Shown piece by piece: positions 8,030-18,200 of a stretch of 50,974 nucleotides of DNA (its first letter is position 1; each line of letters opens with the position of its first letter). A model generated the notes under the pieces. It ran no database searches. It saw only the letters and a list, made by a program, of their open reading frames with translations, and was not told where the DNA came from. The stretch lies in NCBI GenBank assembly GCA_964356335.1, contig CAYHHI010000023.1, positions 1 to 50,974 on the forward strand, read 5' to 3'. Source of the DNA: CAYHHI01 sp964356335. GTDB lineage: Bacteria > Arandabacterota > Arandabacteria > Arandabacterales > Arandabacteraceae. The translations under genes and the position numbers were made by a program.

Positions 8030-8504
8030 TGCTCTACCTCCAGTCGGTGAAAATTCGTTGACTGCCGACGGCAACGGGATCAGGACTCTGCCCCTCCGCC
8101 TAAGTCGGCAAGACCCTTCCATTTTATAGGCCCCGCATCTTGGAGTAAAGGAAGAAAGTCTCTCGCCCGATCCGGCAAGGCGGCCCCGCGTTGTGCCCTG
8201 CACAATGTTCGTTGCTGCCTCGTTAGAATTACAACCAAGACGGCTTTTTGTTGGCGCAAATCTTGCGAAATCGCGCCGGTGCGATCAGCATTTGGGCAAC
8301 CTCGGGGCAAACCCTGACACCGCCCAATGCTTCTTACCTCTAACCAATTCCGCACCCTAAACGTTACACCATACGCTATACACTTTGCTCGAAACTTGAC
8401 AGCCTCAGCGGCCTCGCGGTAGAATAGTTCCAGCCGATCTCGCGCGGTCAAGACTTCAGGCTGCTGAGATTCTTGGCGTTCGCGATATCTGACCCATCGG
8501 GCTC
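8030..8504. other. Divergent intergenic region between the FecR and CHAT genes
   Basis: This 475-bp gap holds no supported gene. It must carry promoters for both directions. The plus-strand promoter is at 8396-8425. For the minus strand, TATAAA (complement of 8123-8128) lies about 95 bp before the FecR start, but its -35 box is weak. Codons upstream of the FecR start remain open by chance to 8203. Confidence 0.6.
8396..8425 (+). promoter_or_regulatory. Sigma70-type promoter of the TPR-CHAT gene
   Basis: TTGACA (8396-8401) and TAGAAT (8420-8425) are spaced by 18 bp. Transcription would start near 8432, leaving a leader of about 100 nt before the chosen start. Confidence 0.7.
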
Positions 8505-8531
8505 ATGAGTTCCAGGAGAGCGCGGGCAATC

Positions 8532-11500
8532 ATGCAACCCAGACACGCTATCTGCAATCTCTTCTTTGCTCTCGCATTCCTGATTCTCTGCCCCAGATGT
8601 TTCGCCTTCGATCCTGTTGCGGCATTCATAGCCAAAGCGGACTCCCTATCGGGAGCTGCCGGTGACGAGGCCTTCGCAACATACATGTCCGAACACATCA
8701 TACTCGTCGGAGCAGCAGTTGGCCAACTGATCGACACGGCACTGGAAGCCGGCGAGGGTGGCCAGCCGGGAGCCGCCGAGGCCAATTTCGCTCTTGCCAG
8801 TCGACTCGCCGATGTCTGCTCTAGGCAGACGGGTGCCCGCGCCTCACGTGACCTTATCAGCACCTACCGCGGGTGGGACAAGAGCCAACTGGCGCTCCGG
8901 AAGCAGGCGAAGGACCTTGAGCAGCAAGCCACCGCAGCGCGCAGCAGCGGCGATATTGACCGCGCGATCGCCCTCCTCAACCAGGCAATGAAAATCTACG
9001 AATCCATCGGAGACAAGCGCTCGATCGCCGTCCTCTGGGGAAGTCTTGGAGTCGCTTATTGGGCCAAGGGCGACTATGAGGCCGTGGCACGGCAGTACGA
9101 GAATGCCCTTGCGGCCCGCCGAGCCATTGATGACCGAATACTCGAGGGCAAGACGCTTAACGGGCTGGGAAGCGTCAACTACCAGCTGGGCCGGCTGGAG
9201 GTCGCCCTCGACTACTACAGGCAAGCGATCGACCTGAGGCATGCCACCGGCGATAGCGATGGCCTGGCGACATCCCTCACCTACCTCGGTAACACCTACA
9301 TCGTCATGGGCCGCACCATGGATGCTCGAACGACCCTTGAGAAAGCTCTGCCGATTGTAAGGCAAACCGAAAACAAGGGACAGCGCTACGAGCTCCTGAC
9401 CAGCATCGCGAGCCTCAATGCGGAGATGGGAAGAGGGACCAGCTCAAACGATGCTTACGAAGAGGCCCTGGGCCTCGCGCAGGCCATCGGGGACCCCAAG
9501 CGGGAGATCATCTGCCGCAACAACCTTGCGCTTAACTTCGCCGAGGCCTATCGGTATGGGGAATCTTTGGATCAGCTCGACGCCTTGAGGGCACTCCTCG
9601 ATGAGCACCCCGACCCGGAACAAACAGTAATCTTCTACAGGAACAGGGGTATAACAAATATGAGGATCGGAGAGCTCGAGTCAGCCCGGGATGATTTCAA
9701 CGCCTTGCTCGAGCTGAGCGAGAAACATGGCATGCCCATCTTTCAACTTGAGGCACTCATCAACCTCGGCTTTCTCTTAGAGGAACTTGGGGAACTGGAG
9801 GAAGGTCTTTCGTATGCCGAGCGGGCATTGGCGCTGGCTGAAGAACTCAACAACCCAAAGATGGCGCGGGAGGCCCTGGTCTTGGCGGGCCAGTTGGAGC
9901 GAAACCTCGGCAGGTATGAGAGTTCGATAAACCGCTGGAACGCGGCTCTCGCGAAGGACGAGCGAGACAGCCTTGATGCCAACATGGCCCTTGACCGGGT
10001 CGGGCTCGCGAGCGTCCACGTGCTGGCCGGAAGGTCGGACGAGGCCCGCGAGATACTCAGGGACACGCAGCCGGCCGTCGAGCGCACGCAGGACGGCGAT
10101 CTCATAGTCGCATCCGCCTTCTGCATGGGTCACAGCTTCGAGAAGAGCCATCCCGAAAGCGCGCGTTATTATTACGAGCGGGGGCTCAATCTTCTCGACA
10201 AGACGCGGGAGCAGATCGGCGGGACCGAAATACGCACCGGCTACCTCGGTGGAAGCCGCCGGTTCTACTTCGAAGAAGTTGCGACTTACTACGCAGGGCT
10301 CGCTCAAGGAAAGGACGGCGCCGAATGGTCTGCCCTGGCCTTCCGCACCGTCGAACGCGCAAAAGCCAGAGGGCTTCTGGACATGCTGGATGCCTCGGTT
10401 CTCGCCTCGGGGACAAGCGCCGAGGAGGCCTTGCTCGACTCGCTCTATGACCTGGACCGCGGCTCTCCAGACTACGCCGAGCGTGAGCGGAGGGTCAAGG
10501 ACCTTTACGCAAAGGCGAGGGAGGAGCGGCTTCGATCGTCCGGTGCCATACGATCGCAGGCGTCAATAGCCGGACCTGATGACATCCGCAAAATACTCCC
10601 TGGCGGGACCGCTCTTCTCGAATACGTTCTCGGCGATACACTCTCCCTCGTCTGGGTGATCGACAGGGAGGGTTACCAGGTCTATCCCCTGCCTAAGCGC
10701 TCGACGGTCGAGGAAGCCGTCAAGACCCTGCGGGATGCCCTCGCCCATCCCATGCTGGCGGATGAGGCGCTCCGCCGAGCGGCGCGGGAGCTCTACGTTG
10801 CGATCGTCTCACCCGCCGATAGCCATCTGAGAAAAGCTAAGAACCTGGTGATCGTCCCCGATGGTATCCTCTTCGATCTCCCATTCGAGGTCTTGCTGAC
10901 GCAGGAGCCTACGGGGGACCTTGCGTGGGGTAAGCTTCCCTATCTCGCGCGTTCCCATTCCATAACCTACGCCCCATCGGCATCGACCTACCTCGCACTT
11001 CATGCTCGGCCAGGACTTGGTGGAAAGAGCGCGGGGAGCACGCTCGATCTTGTGGCGATGGGCGATCCTGATTACTCGCTGCTCAAACCGCTCTCCGAAC
11101 GGATGGCCCCACTCCAGCCCCTCCCGCATACACGCAGCGAAGTGTCGAATATCGCTACGATCCTCAAGAACAGAAACGTGAACATATACGTTGGCCGAGA
11201 GGCCGATGAGGCAACGCTCAAGGCCAGCCTGAGGGGCCAGCCGATCCGCATTGTGCATCTGGCCACGCACGGGATCATCGACCCCGCGGAGCCCGCGGCT
11301 TCTAGCATTGCTCTCTGTCGAGACTCGAACGGAGCGGAGGACGGGTATCTCAGGACGCTCGAGGTGATGGCCTCTCCCATTGACGTGGGACTCATCGTGC
11401 TCTCGGCGTGCGAATCGGCTCGCGGCGAGATTGGGCGAGGCGAGGGCGTTGTGGGCTTCAGCCGGGCGTTTCTGGCAGCCGGAGCCCACAGCATTGTGGC

Positions 11501-11696
11501 GAGTCTCTGGCCGGTCTCCGACCAATCGACGGCAATGCTGATGGAGATATTCTACAAACGCATGTTCACGAAGAAAGAGCCGGTGGCGCGCGCCCTCAAT
11601 GAGGCGCGCCTCGCGCTCATGGCCGATGCGCGCTATGCGCATCCGTTCTACTGGTCGCCGTTCGTGGTCATTGGCTCTGAATACTCGCCCTGGTGA
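8532..11696 (+). CDS. Exported TPR-CHAT caspase-like peptidase
   Basis: A 1054-aa protein with a signal sequence (1-25, cleavage near RCFA), about ten TPR units (roughly 120-560) and a C-terminal CHAT domain (about 680-1054). CHAT is a caspase-fold peptidase domain (clan CD, with caspases, separase and gingipains). The catalytic dyad is intact: His913 in VHLATHG and Cys960 in LSACES. It should therefore be an active cysteine peptidase with a TPR scaffold for partners. The start at 8532 was chosen because AGGAGAG (8514-8520) precedes it; an in-frame ATG at 8505 has no ribosome site. The export signal separates it from cytosolic TPR-CHAT proteins of CRISPR type III-E. It is divergent from the FecR/CHASE2-phosphatase pair, suggesting a shared envelope pathway. 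Substrate unknown. Confidence 0.9.
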   Translation: MQPRHAICNLFFALAFLILCPRCFAFDPVAAFIAKADSLSGAAGDEAFATYMSEHIILVGAAVGQLIDTALEAGEGGQPGAAEANFALASRLADVCSRQTGARASRDLISTYRGWDKSQLALRKQAKDLEQQATAARSSGDIDRAIALLNQAMKIYESIGDKRSIAVLWGSLGVAYWAKGDYEAVARQYENALAARRAIDDRILEGKTLNGLGSVNYQLGRLEVALDYYRQAIDLRHATGDSDGLATSLTYLGNTYIVMGRTMDARTTLEKALPIVRQTENKGQRYELLTSIASLNAEMGRGTSSNDAYEEALGLAQAIGDPKREIICRNNLALNFAEAYRYGESLDQLDALRALLDEHPDPEQTVIFYRNRGITNMRIGELESARDDFNALLELSEKHGMPIFQLEALINLGFLLEELGELEEGLSYAERALALAEELNNPKMAREALVLAGQLERNLGRYESSINRWNAALAKDERDSLDANMALDRVGLASVHVLAGRSDEAREILRDTQPAVERTQDGDLIVASAFCMGHSFEKSHPESARYYYERGLNLLDKTREQIGGTEIRTGYLGGSRRFYFEEVATYYAGLAQGKDGAEWSALAFRTVERAKARGLLDMLDASVLASGTSAEEALLDSLYDLDRGSPDYAERERRVKDLYAKAREERLRSSGAIRSQASIAGPDDIRKILPGGTALLEYVLGDTLSLVWVIDREGYQVYPLPKRSTVEEAVKTLRDALAHPMLADEALRRAARELYVAIVSPADSHLRKAKNLVIVPDGILFDLPFEVLLTQEPTGDLAWGKLPYLARSHSITYAPSASTYLALHARPGLGGKSAGSTLDLVAMGDPDYSLLKPLSERMAPLQPLPHTRSEVSNIATILKNRNVNIYVGREADEATLKASLRGQPIRIVHLATHGIIDPAEPAASSIALCRDSNGAEDGYLRTLEVMASPIDVGLIVLSACESARGEIGRGEGVVGFSRAFLAAGAHSIVASLWPVSDQSTAMLMEIFYKRMFTKKEPVARALNEARLALMADARYAHPFYWSPFVVIGSEYSPW

Positions 11697-11714
11697 AGCA
11701 CGATCGAGCGCGGG

Positions 11715-11768
11715 CAGGCCGAAATTGGCGGATGCCTCCAACGCAGGACAGGCTGAAGTTGGCGGATG
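11715..11768. repeat. Imperfect 20-bp direct repeat after the CHAT gene
   Basis: CAGGCCGAAATTGGCGGATG (11715-11734) and CAGGCTGAAGTTGGCGGATG (11749-11768) differ at two sites and have a period of 34 bp. They lead directly into the REP-like element at 11769. Confidence 0.7.
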
Positions 11769-11817
11769 GCCCGGAGGGCATGTAGTTCTAACCGAAGGGC
11801 CGCCGACAACGAGGCCC
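11769..11817 (+). repeat. REP-like intergenic element, copy 2
   Basis: A small GCCC-GGA-GGGC hairpin (11769-11779) is followed by ATGTAGTTCT (11780-11789), CCGAAG (11792-11797) and a GGGCC/GGCCC stem (11797-11817). The first 33 bp are identical to copy 4 at 25140-25172. Confidence 0.75.
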
Positions 11818-11845
11818 TCCACGGTCTGCTCGGTAGGGGGTTGCG

Positions 11846-11868
11846 CTTCGGCTCAGAACTACATTCGC
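11846..11868 (-). repeat. REP-like intergenic element, copy 3, inverted to copy 2
   Basis: CTTCGG (11846-11851) and AGAACTACAT (11855-11864) are the reverse complement of the core of copy 2. Together copies 2 and 3 can fold into a stem of 10 plus 6 bp around a loop of about 48 nt. This resembles the paired REP units (BIMEs) found between convergent genes. Confidence 0.65.
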
Positions 11869-11915
11869 CTACGCATCAACCCCGCTCCCTCGCCCCCCAG
11901 CAAGTCTGCCTGATT

Positions 11916-14900
11916 CTATCGCGTGAGAAGCATCTTGCTTGTGGCTTTGAAGCCGCCCGCCTCCATGCGCACAAAGTAGATGCCGGATCCGACCGCGTTC
12001 CCTGCCTCATCGTCACCAGCCCACCCTACGCTGTGACGACCAGAAGGATACGTCTGATCGATCAGGGTCTTCACCTGCCTACCCTGCGCATCAAAGACCC
12101 TGAGGCTGACAGCACAACCCATGGGCAGATCGAATGCAACTGAGGTTTTCGACGAGAACGGGTTGGGCCTGTTCTGCCTCAGAGCGAATACCGCAGGGAT
12201 GCTCTCGTCAGTGTTCACACCCGAATAGGCATTCTCAACACTTGAAGCATCACCCTCATTGCCCGAGAAGTCCGATGCCGTCACATGATAGTACTCGTAC
12301 GCGTCACCAGTGACATCCATCGCAGTCCCTATCGTGTAACCGATAAGCGTCGCCGTCGAGTCAAGTCCAGGCACACCCGAGCCGTATACTGTGAAGTACT
12401 TGAAGTCCTTATCCTTGGACTCATCCCAGGCAAGGGCCGTCGGCGAAGTCATCCTGAGATTCACAGGCGGGGCTGGTGCAAGATTGTCGACAGAGTAGCC
12501 ACTGTCGGGCGAGCTCACGTACCAGACGGATGGGGTGGTGGTGTGGGCCGACACGCAGCACACAGTATATTCAGTCCCCGAACCTGTGGAATCGCCCAGG
12601 GTCGGAACTGCCGCAATATACTGGTCCTGCTGCAAAGCCGGAACACTTCCCACAACCTCCCATGTGCCAGGGGGAAGCCCCTGGAGAGAAGATTCCCAAG
12701 TTGGGCTGTCACCTGAGAGCAGGAAAACGCGCTGGCCCTGTCTCACCGTACGGTATGATTCATTCGTGCAGGGAAAACCCTTAGGCAGCCCAAGAGCCGC
12801 TGACGCGTCTTCGCCATCCAGGTAGACACCTTCTCTCGCTGCCTTCGCCACCAGAGAGGCGTCGTCGATTCGCCGCCAGATGTAGTAACTGACTATCGGC
12901 GACGAGGCATTAGCGAAATCATACCAGGACCGAGTGAAGTAGAGCCGCACCCAACCACCCTGATCATCGGCGATGTCTGCGATGTCATTTATCATGGCAG
13001 AACTGTAAAGCCAGGCAATCTCGAGATCGGTGCAAGAGGGGTTGATGCCCCCGCCAGCATAGTAATGAGTGCTGCGCCAGCGCAGATCGCTGCCCGGGAA
13101 TGCAAATGCTCGCCAACTGCCTGGAAGTATTGTCATCCAGTTGGCTCCGCCGTTGGCACTCACCTGCCACCTGATAGAATCAGTCTGAGTGCTGCTGAGA
13201 CGCGCCCCCACAATTGTGTTGTCGGAGTTGTCAACTTCCAAGGAGCGACCGATGTTGGCCCCTGTGTCATACCGTCGCTGGAACACTCCTATCACCTGTA
13301 GACCCGAATCTCCATCCGCAACATAGGCGTACTCCCCCGAGATCGCAACACCGTGGGCACCGCCAGGCGTATCGTAATAGCCTGCAAGCGTCGGGCTCGC
13401 CGGATTCGTGATGTTTATCACCTGCAGACCATAGGTGTAATCCGCGACATAGGCATAGTCCCCGGAGATCGCAACCCCCATGGCATAGCTAGGCGTGTTG
13501 TAACTGCCTGCAAGCGTCGGGCTCCCCGGATTCGTGATGTTTAGCACCTGTAGACCGTAGTTATCATCCGCGACATAGGCATAGTCCCCAGAGATCGCAA
13601 CATCATAGGCATAGCCAGGCGTGTAGCAACTGCCTGCAAGCGTCGGGCTCGCTGGATTCGTGATGTCTATCACCTGCAAACCCGAGCCCTCAAACGTAAC
13701 ATAGGCATAGTCCCCATCAATTGCCACATCCTGGGTATAGCCAGGCGTGGCGTAACTGCCTGCAAGCGTCGGGCTCACTGGATTCGTGATGTTTATCACC
13801 TCTAGACCAGAGTAGCCGTCCGCAACATAGGCATAGTCCCCAGAGATCGCAACACCACAGGCGTAGCTAGGCGTGGCGTAACTGCCTGCAAGCAACGGGC
13901 TCGCTGGATTCGTGATGTTTAGCACCTGTAGACCCTGGAGATAATCCGCGACATAGGCATAGTCCCCAGAGATCGCAACATCATAAGCAACGCCAGGTGT
14001 GTCATAACTGCCTGCAAGCGTCGGGCTCGCTGGATTCGTGATGTTTATCACCTCTAGACCCGAGTTGCCGTCCGCAACATAGGCATAGTCCCCCGAGATC
14101 GCAACCCCATGGGCAGAGCCAGGCGTGTCGCAACTGCCTGCAAGAGTCGGCTGCACTGGCATCGTGATCTGTAACACCTCCAGACCCGAGCCTCCATCCG
14201 CGACATAGGCATAGTCCCCGGAGATCGCAACCCCATAGGCCATGCCAGGCGTGTTGTAACTGCCTGCAAGCGTCGGGCTCGCTGGATTCGTGATGTCTAT
14301 CACCTGCAGACCAGACATTCCATCAGCGACATAGGCATAGTCCCCCGAGATCGCAACACCATAGGCAAAGCCCGGCGTGTTGTAACTACCTGCAAGCGTC
14401 GGGCTCGCTGGATTCATGATGTTTATCACCTGTAGACCCTGGAGATAATCCGCGACATAGGCATAGTCCCCCGAGATCGCAACATCATAGGCATTGCCAG
14501 GCGTGTCGTAACTACCTGCAAGCGTCGGGCTCGCTGGATTCGTGATGTCTATCACCTGCAGACCCGAGCCATAATCCGCAACATAGGCATAGTCCCCAGA
14601 GATCGCAACACCACAGGCATAGCCAGGCGTGTCGTAACTGCCTGCAAGCGTCGGGCTCGCTGGATTCGTGATGTCTAGTACCTGCAAGCCCGAGGTTTGA
14701 TCACCAACGTAGGCATAATCCCCTTCGATTGCCACATCGTAGGCAGAGCCAAGCGTGGCGTAACTGCCTGCAAGCGTCGGGCTCGCTGGATTCATGATGT
14801 TTATCACCTGTAGACCCGACGTCCAATCCGCGACATAGGCATAGTCCCCAGAGATCGCAACACCGCGGGCATAGCCAGGCGTGTCGTAACTGCCTGCAAG

Positions 14901-15221
14901 CGTCGGGCTCGCTGGATTCGTGATGTTTAGCACCTGCAGACCAGATTCTCCATCCGCGATATAGGCATAGTCCCCAGAGATCGCAACGCCCCAGGCAGAG
15001 CCAGGTGTGTCGTAACTGCCCGCATGCGTGATCTGGAACGGAGGCAGCTTCAGCTCACCAGCAACCGTGTCCCACAAAGCACTTGTGTTGACAGTGTCGC
15101 AGTACTGCTTGGTGGTGAAGGACTCGGTGTACTTGTTATTGATCGCACTTGCCGGATTAGCCACTACTGCCAGACAGATCAAGACTAGAAGAAAGGGAAC
15201 TACAAGGGGCCTGGATCTCAT
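11916..15221 (-). CDS. Exported LVIVD-repeat propeller protein with C-terminal sorting domain
   Basis: A 1101-aa exported protein. It has a signal peptide (about 1-26, NPASA/INN) and a short region shared with no neighbour. Fourteen LVIVD repeats of 42 residues follow (about 60-650), each built on GVAISGDYAYVAD and GLQVINITNPASP. After that comes a beta-rich middle part and a C-terminal FlgD-like Ig / T9SS type A sorting domain (about 1015-1101) with NRPNPFSSKTSVAFDLP, GSGIYFVRMEAGG and the end KMLLTR. LVIVD repeats form beta-propellers, so fourteen suggests two seven-bladed units. The start at 15221 was chosen for AAGGAGGC 7 bp upstream; an in-frame ATG at 15257 has none. It follows the giant metalloprotease gene by 54 bp and probably shares its message. 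Ligand unknown. Confidence 0.85.
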   Translation of the reverse strand: MRSRPLVVPFLLVLICLAVVANPASAINNKYTESFTTKQYCDTVNTSALWDTVAGELKLPPFQITHAGSYDTPGSAWGVAISGDYAYIADGESGLQVLNITNPASPTLAGSYDTPGYARGVAISGDYAYVADWTSGLQVINIMNPASPTLAGSYATLGSAYDVAIEGDYAYVGDQTSGLQVLDITNPASPTLAGSYDTPGYACGVAISGDYAYVADYGSGLQVIDITNPASPTLAGSYDTPGNAYDVAISGDYAYVADYLQGLQVINIMNPASPTLAGSYNTPGFAYGVAISGDYAYVADGMSGLQVIDITNPASPTLAGSYNTPGMAYGVAISGDYAYVADGGSGLEVLQITMPVQPTLAGSCDTPGSAHGVAISGDYAYVADGNSGLEVINITNPASPTLAGSYDTPGVAYDVAISGDYAYVADYLQGLQVLNITNPASPLLAGSYATPSYACGVAISGDYAYVADGYSGLEVINITNPVSPTLAGSYATPGYTQDVAIDGDYAYVTFEGSGLQVIDITNPASPTLAGSCYTPGYAYDVAISGDYAYVADDNYGLQVLNITNPGSPTLAGSYNTPSYAMGVAISGDYAYVADYTYGLQVINITNPASPTLAGYYDTPGGAHGVAISGEYAYVADGDSGLQVIGVFQRRYDTGANIGRSLEVDNSDNTIVGARLSSTQTDSIRWQVSANGGANWMTILPGSWRAFAFPGSDLRWRSTHYYAGGGINPSCTDLEIAWLYSSAMINDIADIADDQGGWVRLYFTRSWYDFANASSPIVSYYIWRRIDDASLVAKAAREGVYLDGEDASAALGLPKGFPCTNESYRTVRQGQRVFLLSGDSPTWESSLQGLPPGTWEVVGSVPALQQDQYIAAVPTLGDSTGSGTEYTVCCVSAHTTTPSVWYVSSPDSGYSVDNLAPAPPVNLRMTSPTALAWDESKDKDFKYFTVYGSGVPGLDSTATLIGYTIGTAMDVTGDAYEYYHVTASDFSGNEGDASSVENAYSGVNTDESIPAVFALRQNRPNPFSSKTSVAFDLPMGCAVSLRVFDAQGRQVKTLIDQTYPSGRHSVGWAGDDEAGNAVGSGIYFVRMEAGGFKATSKMLLTR
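13290..15030 (-). repeat. Tandem 126-bp DNA repeat encoding 14 LVIVD units
   Basis: Fourteen in-frame units of about 126 bp encode the LVIVD repeats of the downstream protein. DNA is strongly conserved between units at the GVAISGDYAYVAD segment, so recombination or misassembly could change the copy number. Confidence 0.85.
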
Positions 15222-15275
15222 TACGTGCCTCCTTCGCCTGAGGTGCAAGGGGAACACCTCGTCTCTGTTCTACTG

Positions 15276-18200
15276 CTATCGCAACAGCAGCATCTTGTTG
15301 GTCCTGACGAAGCTTCCGCCTTCAATCCTGCAGAAGTAGATGCCGCTTGCCACGCGCCGCTCACCGCGGTCGGTGCCGTTCCATGCCACGCTGTACAGGT
15401 CGGACTTCAAGTCCGCGTCAACCAGAGTCCTCACCAGCCTGCCCGTAACATCATAGACTGCCAGCTTCACATGGGTAGGCTCGGCGATCTCAAAGCGGAT
15501 CGTAGTGGCCCGGGTGAACGGATTGGGGAAGCTCCGCATCACCTGCGAAGGCTCGGGAGGTTCCAGACCTGCAAATGGATCACCCAGCACGGTGATTTTT
15601 CGGTCACCGGCGGTCGTGACGATGACCTTGCCCGATCCGGTTGGATCGAAGGCAATGTCTGCCGGGTCTTCACCCACGGCGAGGGTATCAACAATTGTCA
15701 CCTCAACTCCGTATGGAGGCAGTTCCTGACCGTCCGCGATTACGCCGAATGAGTTATAGATGTATACGATACCGACCAGGATCTCGTCTCCAACTTCCTG
15801 TATCAGGTAGAGGAACCCACCATCAGGTGAAATCGCCACAGTGGTCGTGCCAGAGCCGGTTGCGATGCTTGTAACAACCTGGTTCTCCCAGACACTACCA
15901 GGCTGGATGTCGTATACATCGACCACGCCGTCCGTCGTGAGGATTACCAGGAAGGCGCCGTCGGGGGTGATTGATACAGTGCGCGAGCCGGTGCCCGTGG
16001 CGATGCTCGTGACCACGCCGTAATCCGCGGCAGAGATCACGAGGTATCCCGAGTCCATCCCAACGTAGATCAAGCCGCCATCGGGGGTTATTGCCACCGT
16101 GCGCGCACCCGAGCCGACGGCGATGCTTGTCACCACTCTACGGTAGGTCTCGCTGGTGGAGTCGGCGTCAACGAGGCTTATCGTGCCCGAGCCGGCGTTG
16201 GCCACTGCCAGACGATCGCCGTCTGGAGTGACGGCCAAGTCCGTGGGGCCGACTCCAACCGCGAAGACATCGACAACCTCACAGTATGAGGGCGACTCAT
16301 CGTCCGCATCTATTACCGACACAGTACCATCAAGGTGGTTGGCCACGTAAGCAAAGGTGCCGGCCCGGTCAACAGTGACTGCGACGGGATTGTCACCGAC
16401 GGGGATACTGGTGATGTGAACAAAGTTGATCAGGTCGATCACACTCACCTTGTTGGCATCGGGGCTCACGGCAAAGGCAATCGCACCGTCGGGTGTTATG
16501 GAAACGCTGCGCGTCGCCGAGCTGGTCGTCACGCTGCCCACGACGTCGTTCACGTAAGATATGTCCGAGGGCAACACAGTGAAGGCAAGAGCGTTTGATG
16601 TGTCTGACGCAGCGGTGTTGACGACTCGGATACTGCCCGTCTCTGCACCTATAGGGACTGCCACACTCAGGAAATCCGTGCTGCCAGCGCTCACGCAGGC
16701 CTCGAGGCTGCCGAACAAGACCTTGTTGAGAGATGCCTGCCTGTTGAAGCCGTCTCCCGAAAGGACGACATAGGCTCCGACCTGTGCACTCGCCGGGGCG
16801 ATTGATCCGAGCTCCATCGGCGGAGGCGGCTCGGTGGTGAAACCGGAAGCGACGGCCTCAGTGAGCGGACCGCCCGACTCATCTTTAATGCCAGGGGTGA
16901 TCTCGATCAAGTAGGTCGTGCTTGGCTCCAGTGCCGTCAGGGGAGAGAGCGATACCTTGCGATCGGCATCGGCGAATCCTATTACGGTGGGCACCGGATT
17001 GAAGTTGCCATCGCGGAGGTAGAAAGTGGAAGAAGTCACGGTGGAGACATCGACGGGCCGACTGAAGGTCGTCTGGGTCGCGCTTGCAATGCTGATGCCG
17101 GTAGCACCGCTGTCGGGAATGACACTAACAACCATGAGCGGCAGCATTTCCGGGTCGGCAATGCCATCGGCAGTGAAAAGCAGCGGAGAGCCACCGAGGC
17201 CAGCCGCGCTTGCCTGGACCGTGTGAGTGCCTGGTCCGACGTCAGGCCCCAGAGTCCATTCCACTTCTGCTATGCCGTCGGCATTGGTGGGGACTACCTG
17301 CACAGTCGAGTCGGCAGCGGCGAACTTCCCGCCACCCGAGGTAACAGTGAACTCGACCGGTACCCCGGCCATCGCCCAGCTCAGCTCCCCAGTCACCATT
17401 GCGCGAAGCGGGTGGGGAAGCGGCTGGTTCACAACACCTGACTGGCCATTGCCGGAATAGACCGCGATCGTATCGGCGGTACTGAAATCATACACGCACA
17501 GCGAGTCGCTGGATTCCGACAGACTGTAGAACTTGGAAGCATCCACGGCATAAGCAATGTCCACGGTGGTGAGGTGTTGGGATGCGCCGCCCACCTCCTG
17601 AAGGACAATCAGTGAGTCGGGGAAAGTCTGGATTTCGATGTTGATGAGACCCATCTCATGCACGTTGGCTACGGCCCGGTCGCCCCGCGGGGACACGTCA
17701 AGGTGTTCAGCGACAGGCTCAGCTGTTCCCCCGAGCGATAGTGTGGCGCTCACGTGCGGAGCATCGGGAGTGTAAGTATCAAGCATCAATATGGACCTAT
17801 GGGGGCCGCCTACGTACTGGCTCGTAAGAACGAGGCAACGTTGCCCGTTGGGTGTGAACGATAGCGATATGGGTATTTCAGTCGGCGGGACACCAGGCAT
17901 CAAAACCTCACCGACTTTCTGCCGGTACTGCGGGCTCTGCGGATCAGTGTCCAGAACTTGAATGCTTCCGCCAGACGAGTCGTGAATCGGCAAGTAGGCA
18001 TACACACCGCCGGGGTGAAACGCCATCTCATAGACGTAGCCATTGCCGTCGCTGCCCATTTCGATGGATTCGATTATCTCGTACTCGGTGGGCGAGCCGG
18101 CGCCTATGTCCACCATATGCACCTTCTCCACGCCGGGATCGGACACCATGAGTAGGAAGCCGTCAGGGCTCACTGCCACCCGGGCAAGGCTCGACCCTGT

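Noticed and set aside
8532..11696. TPR-CHAT protein as a CRISPR type III-E (Craspase) component
   Set aside because: No Cas gene or array is near, and the protein carries an export signal, so it works outside the cytoplasm.
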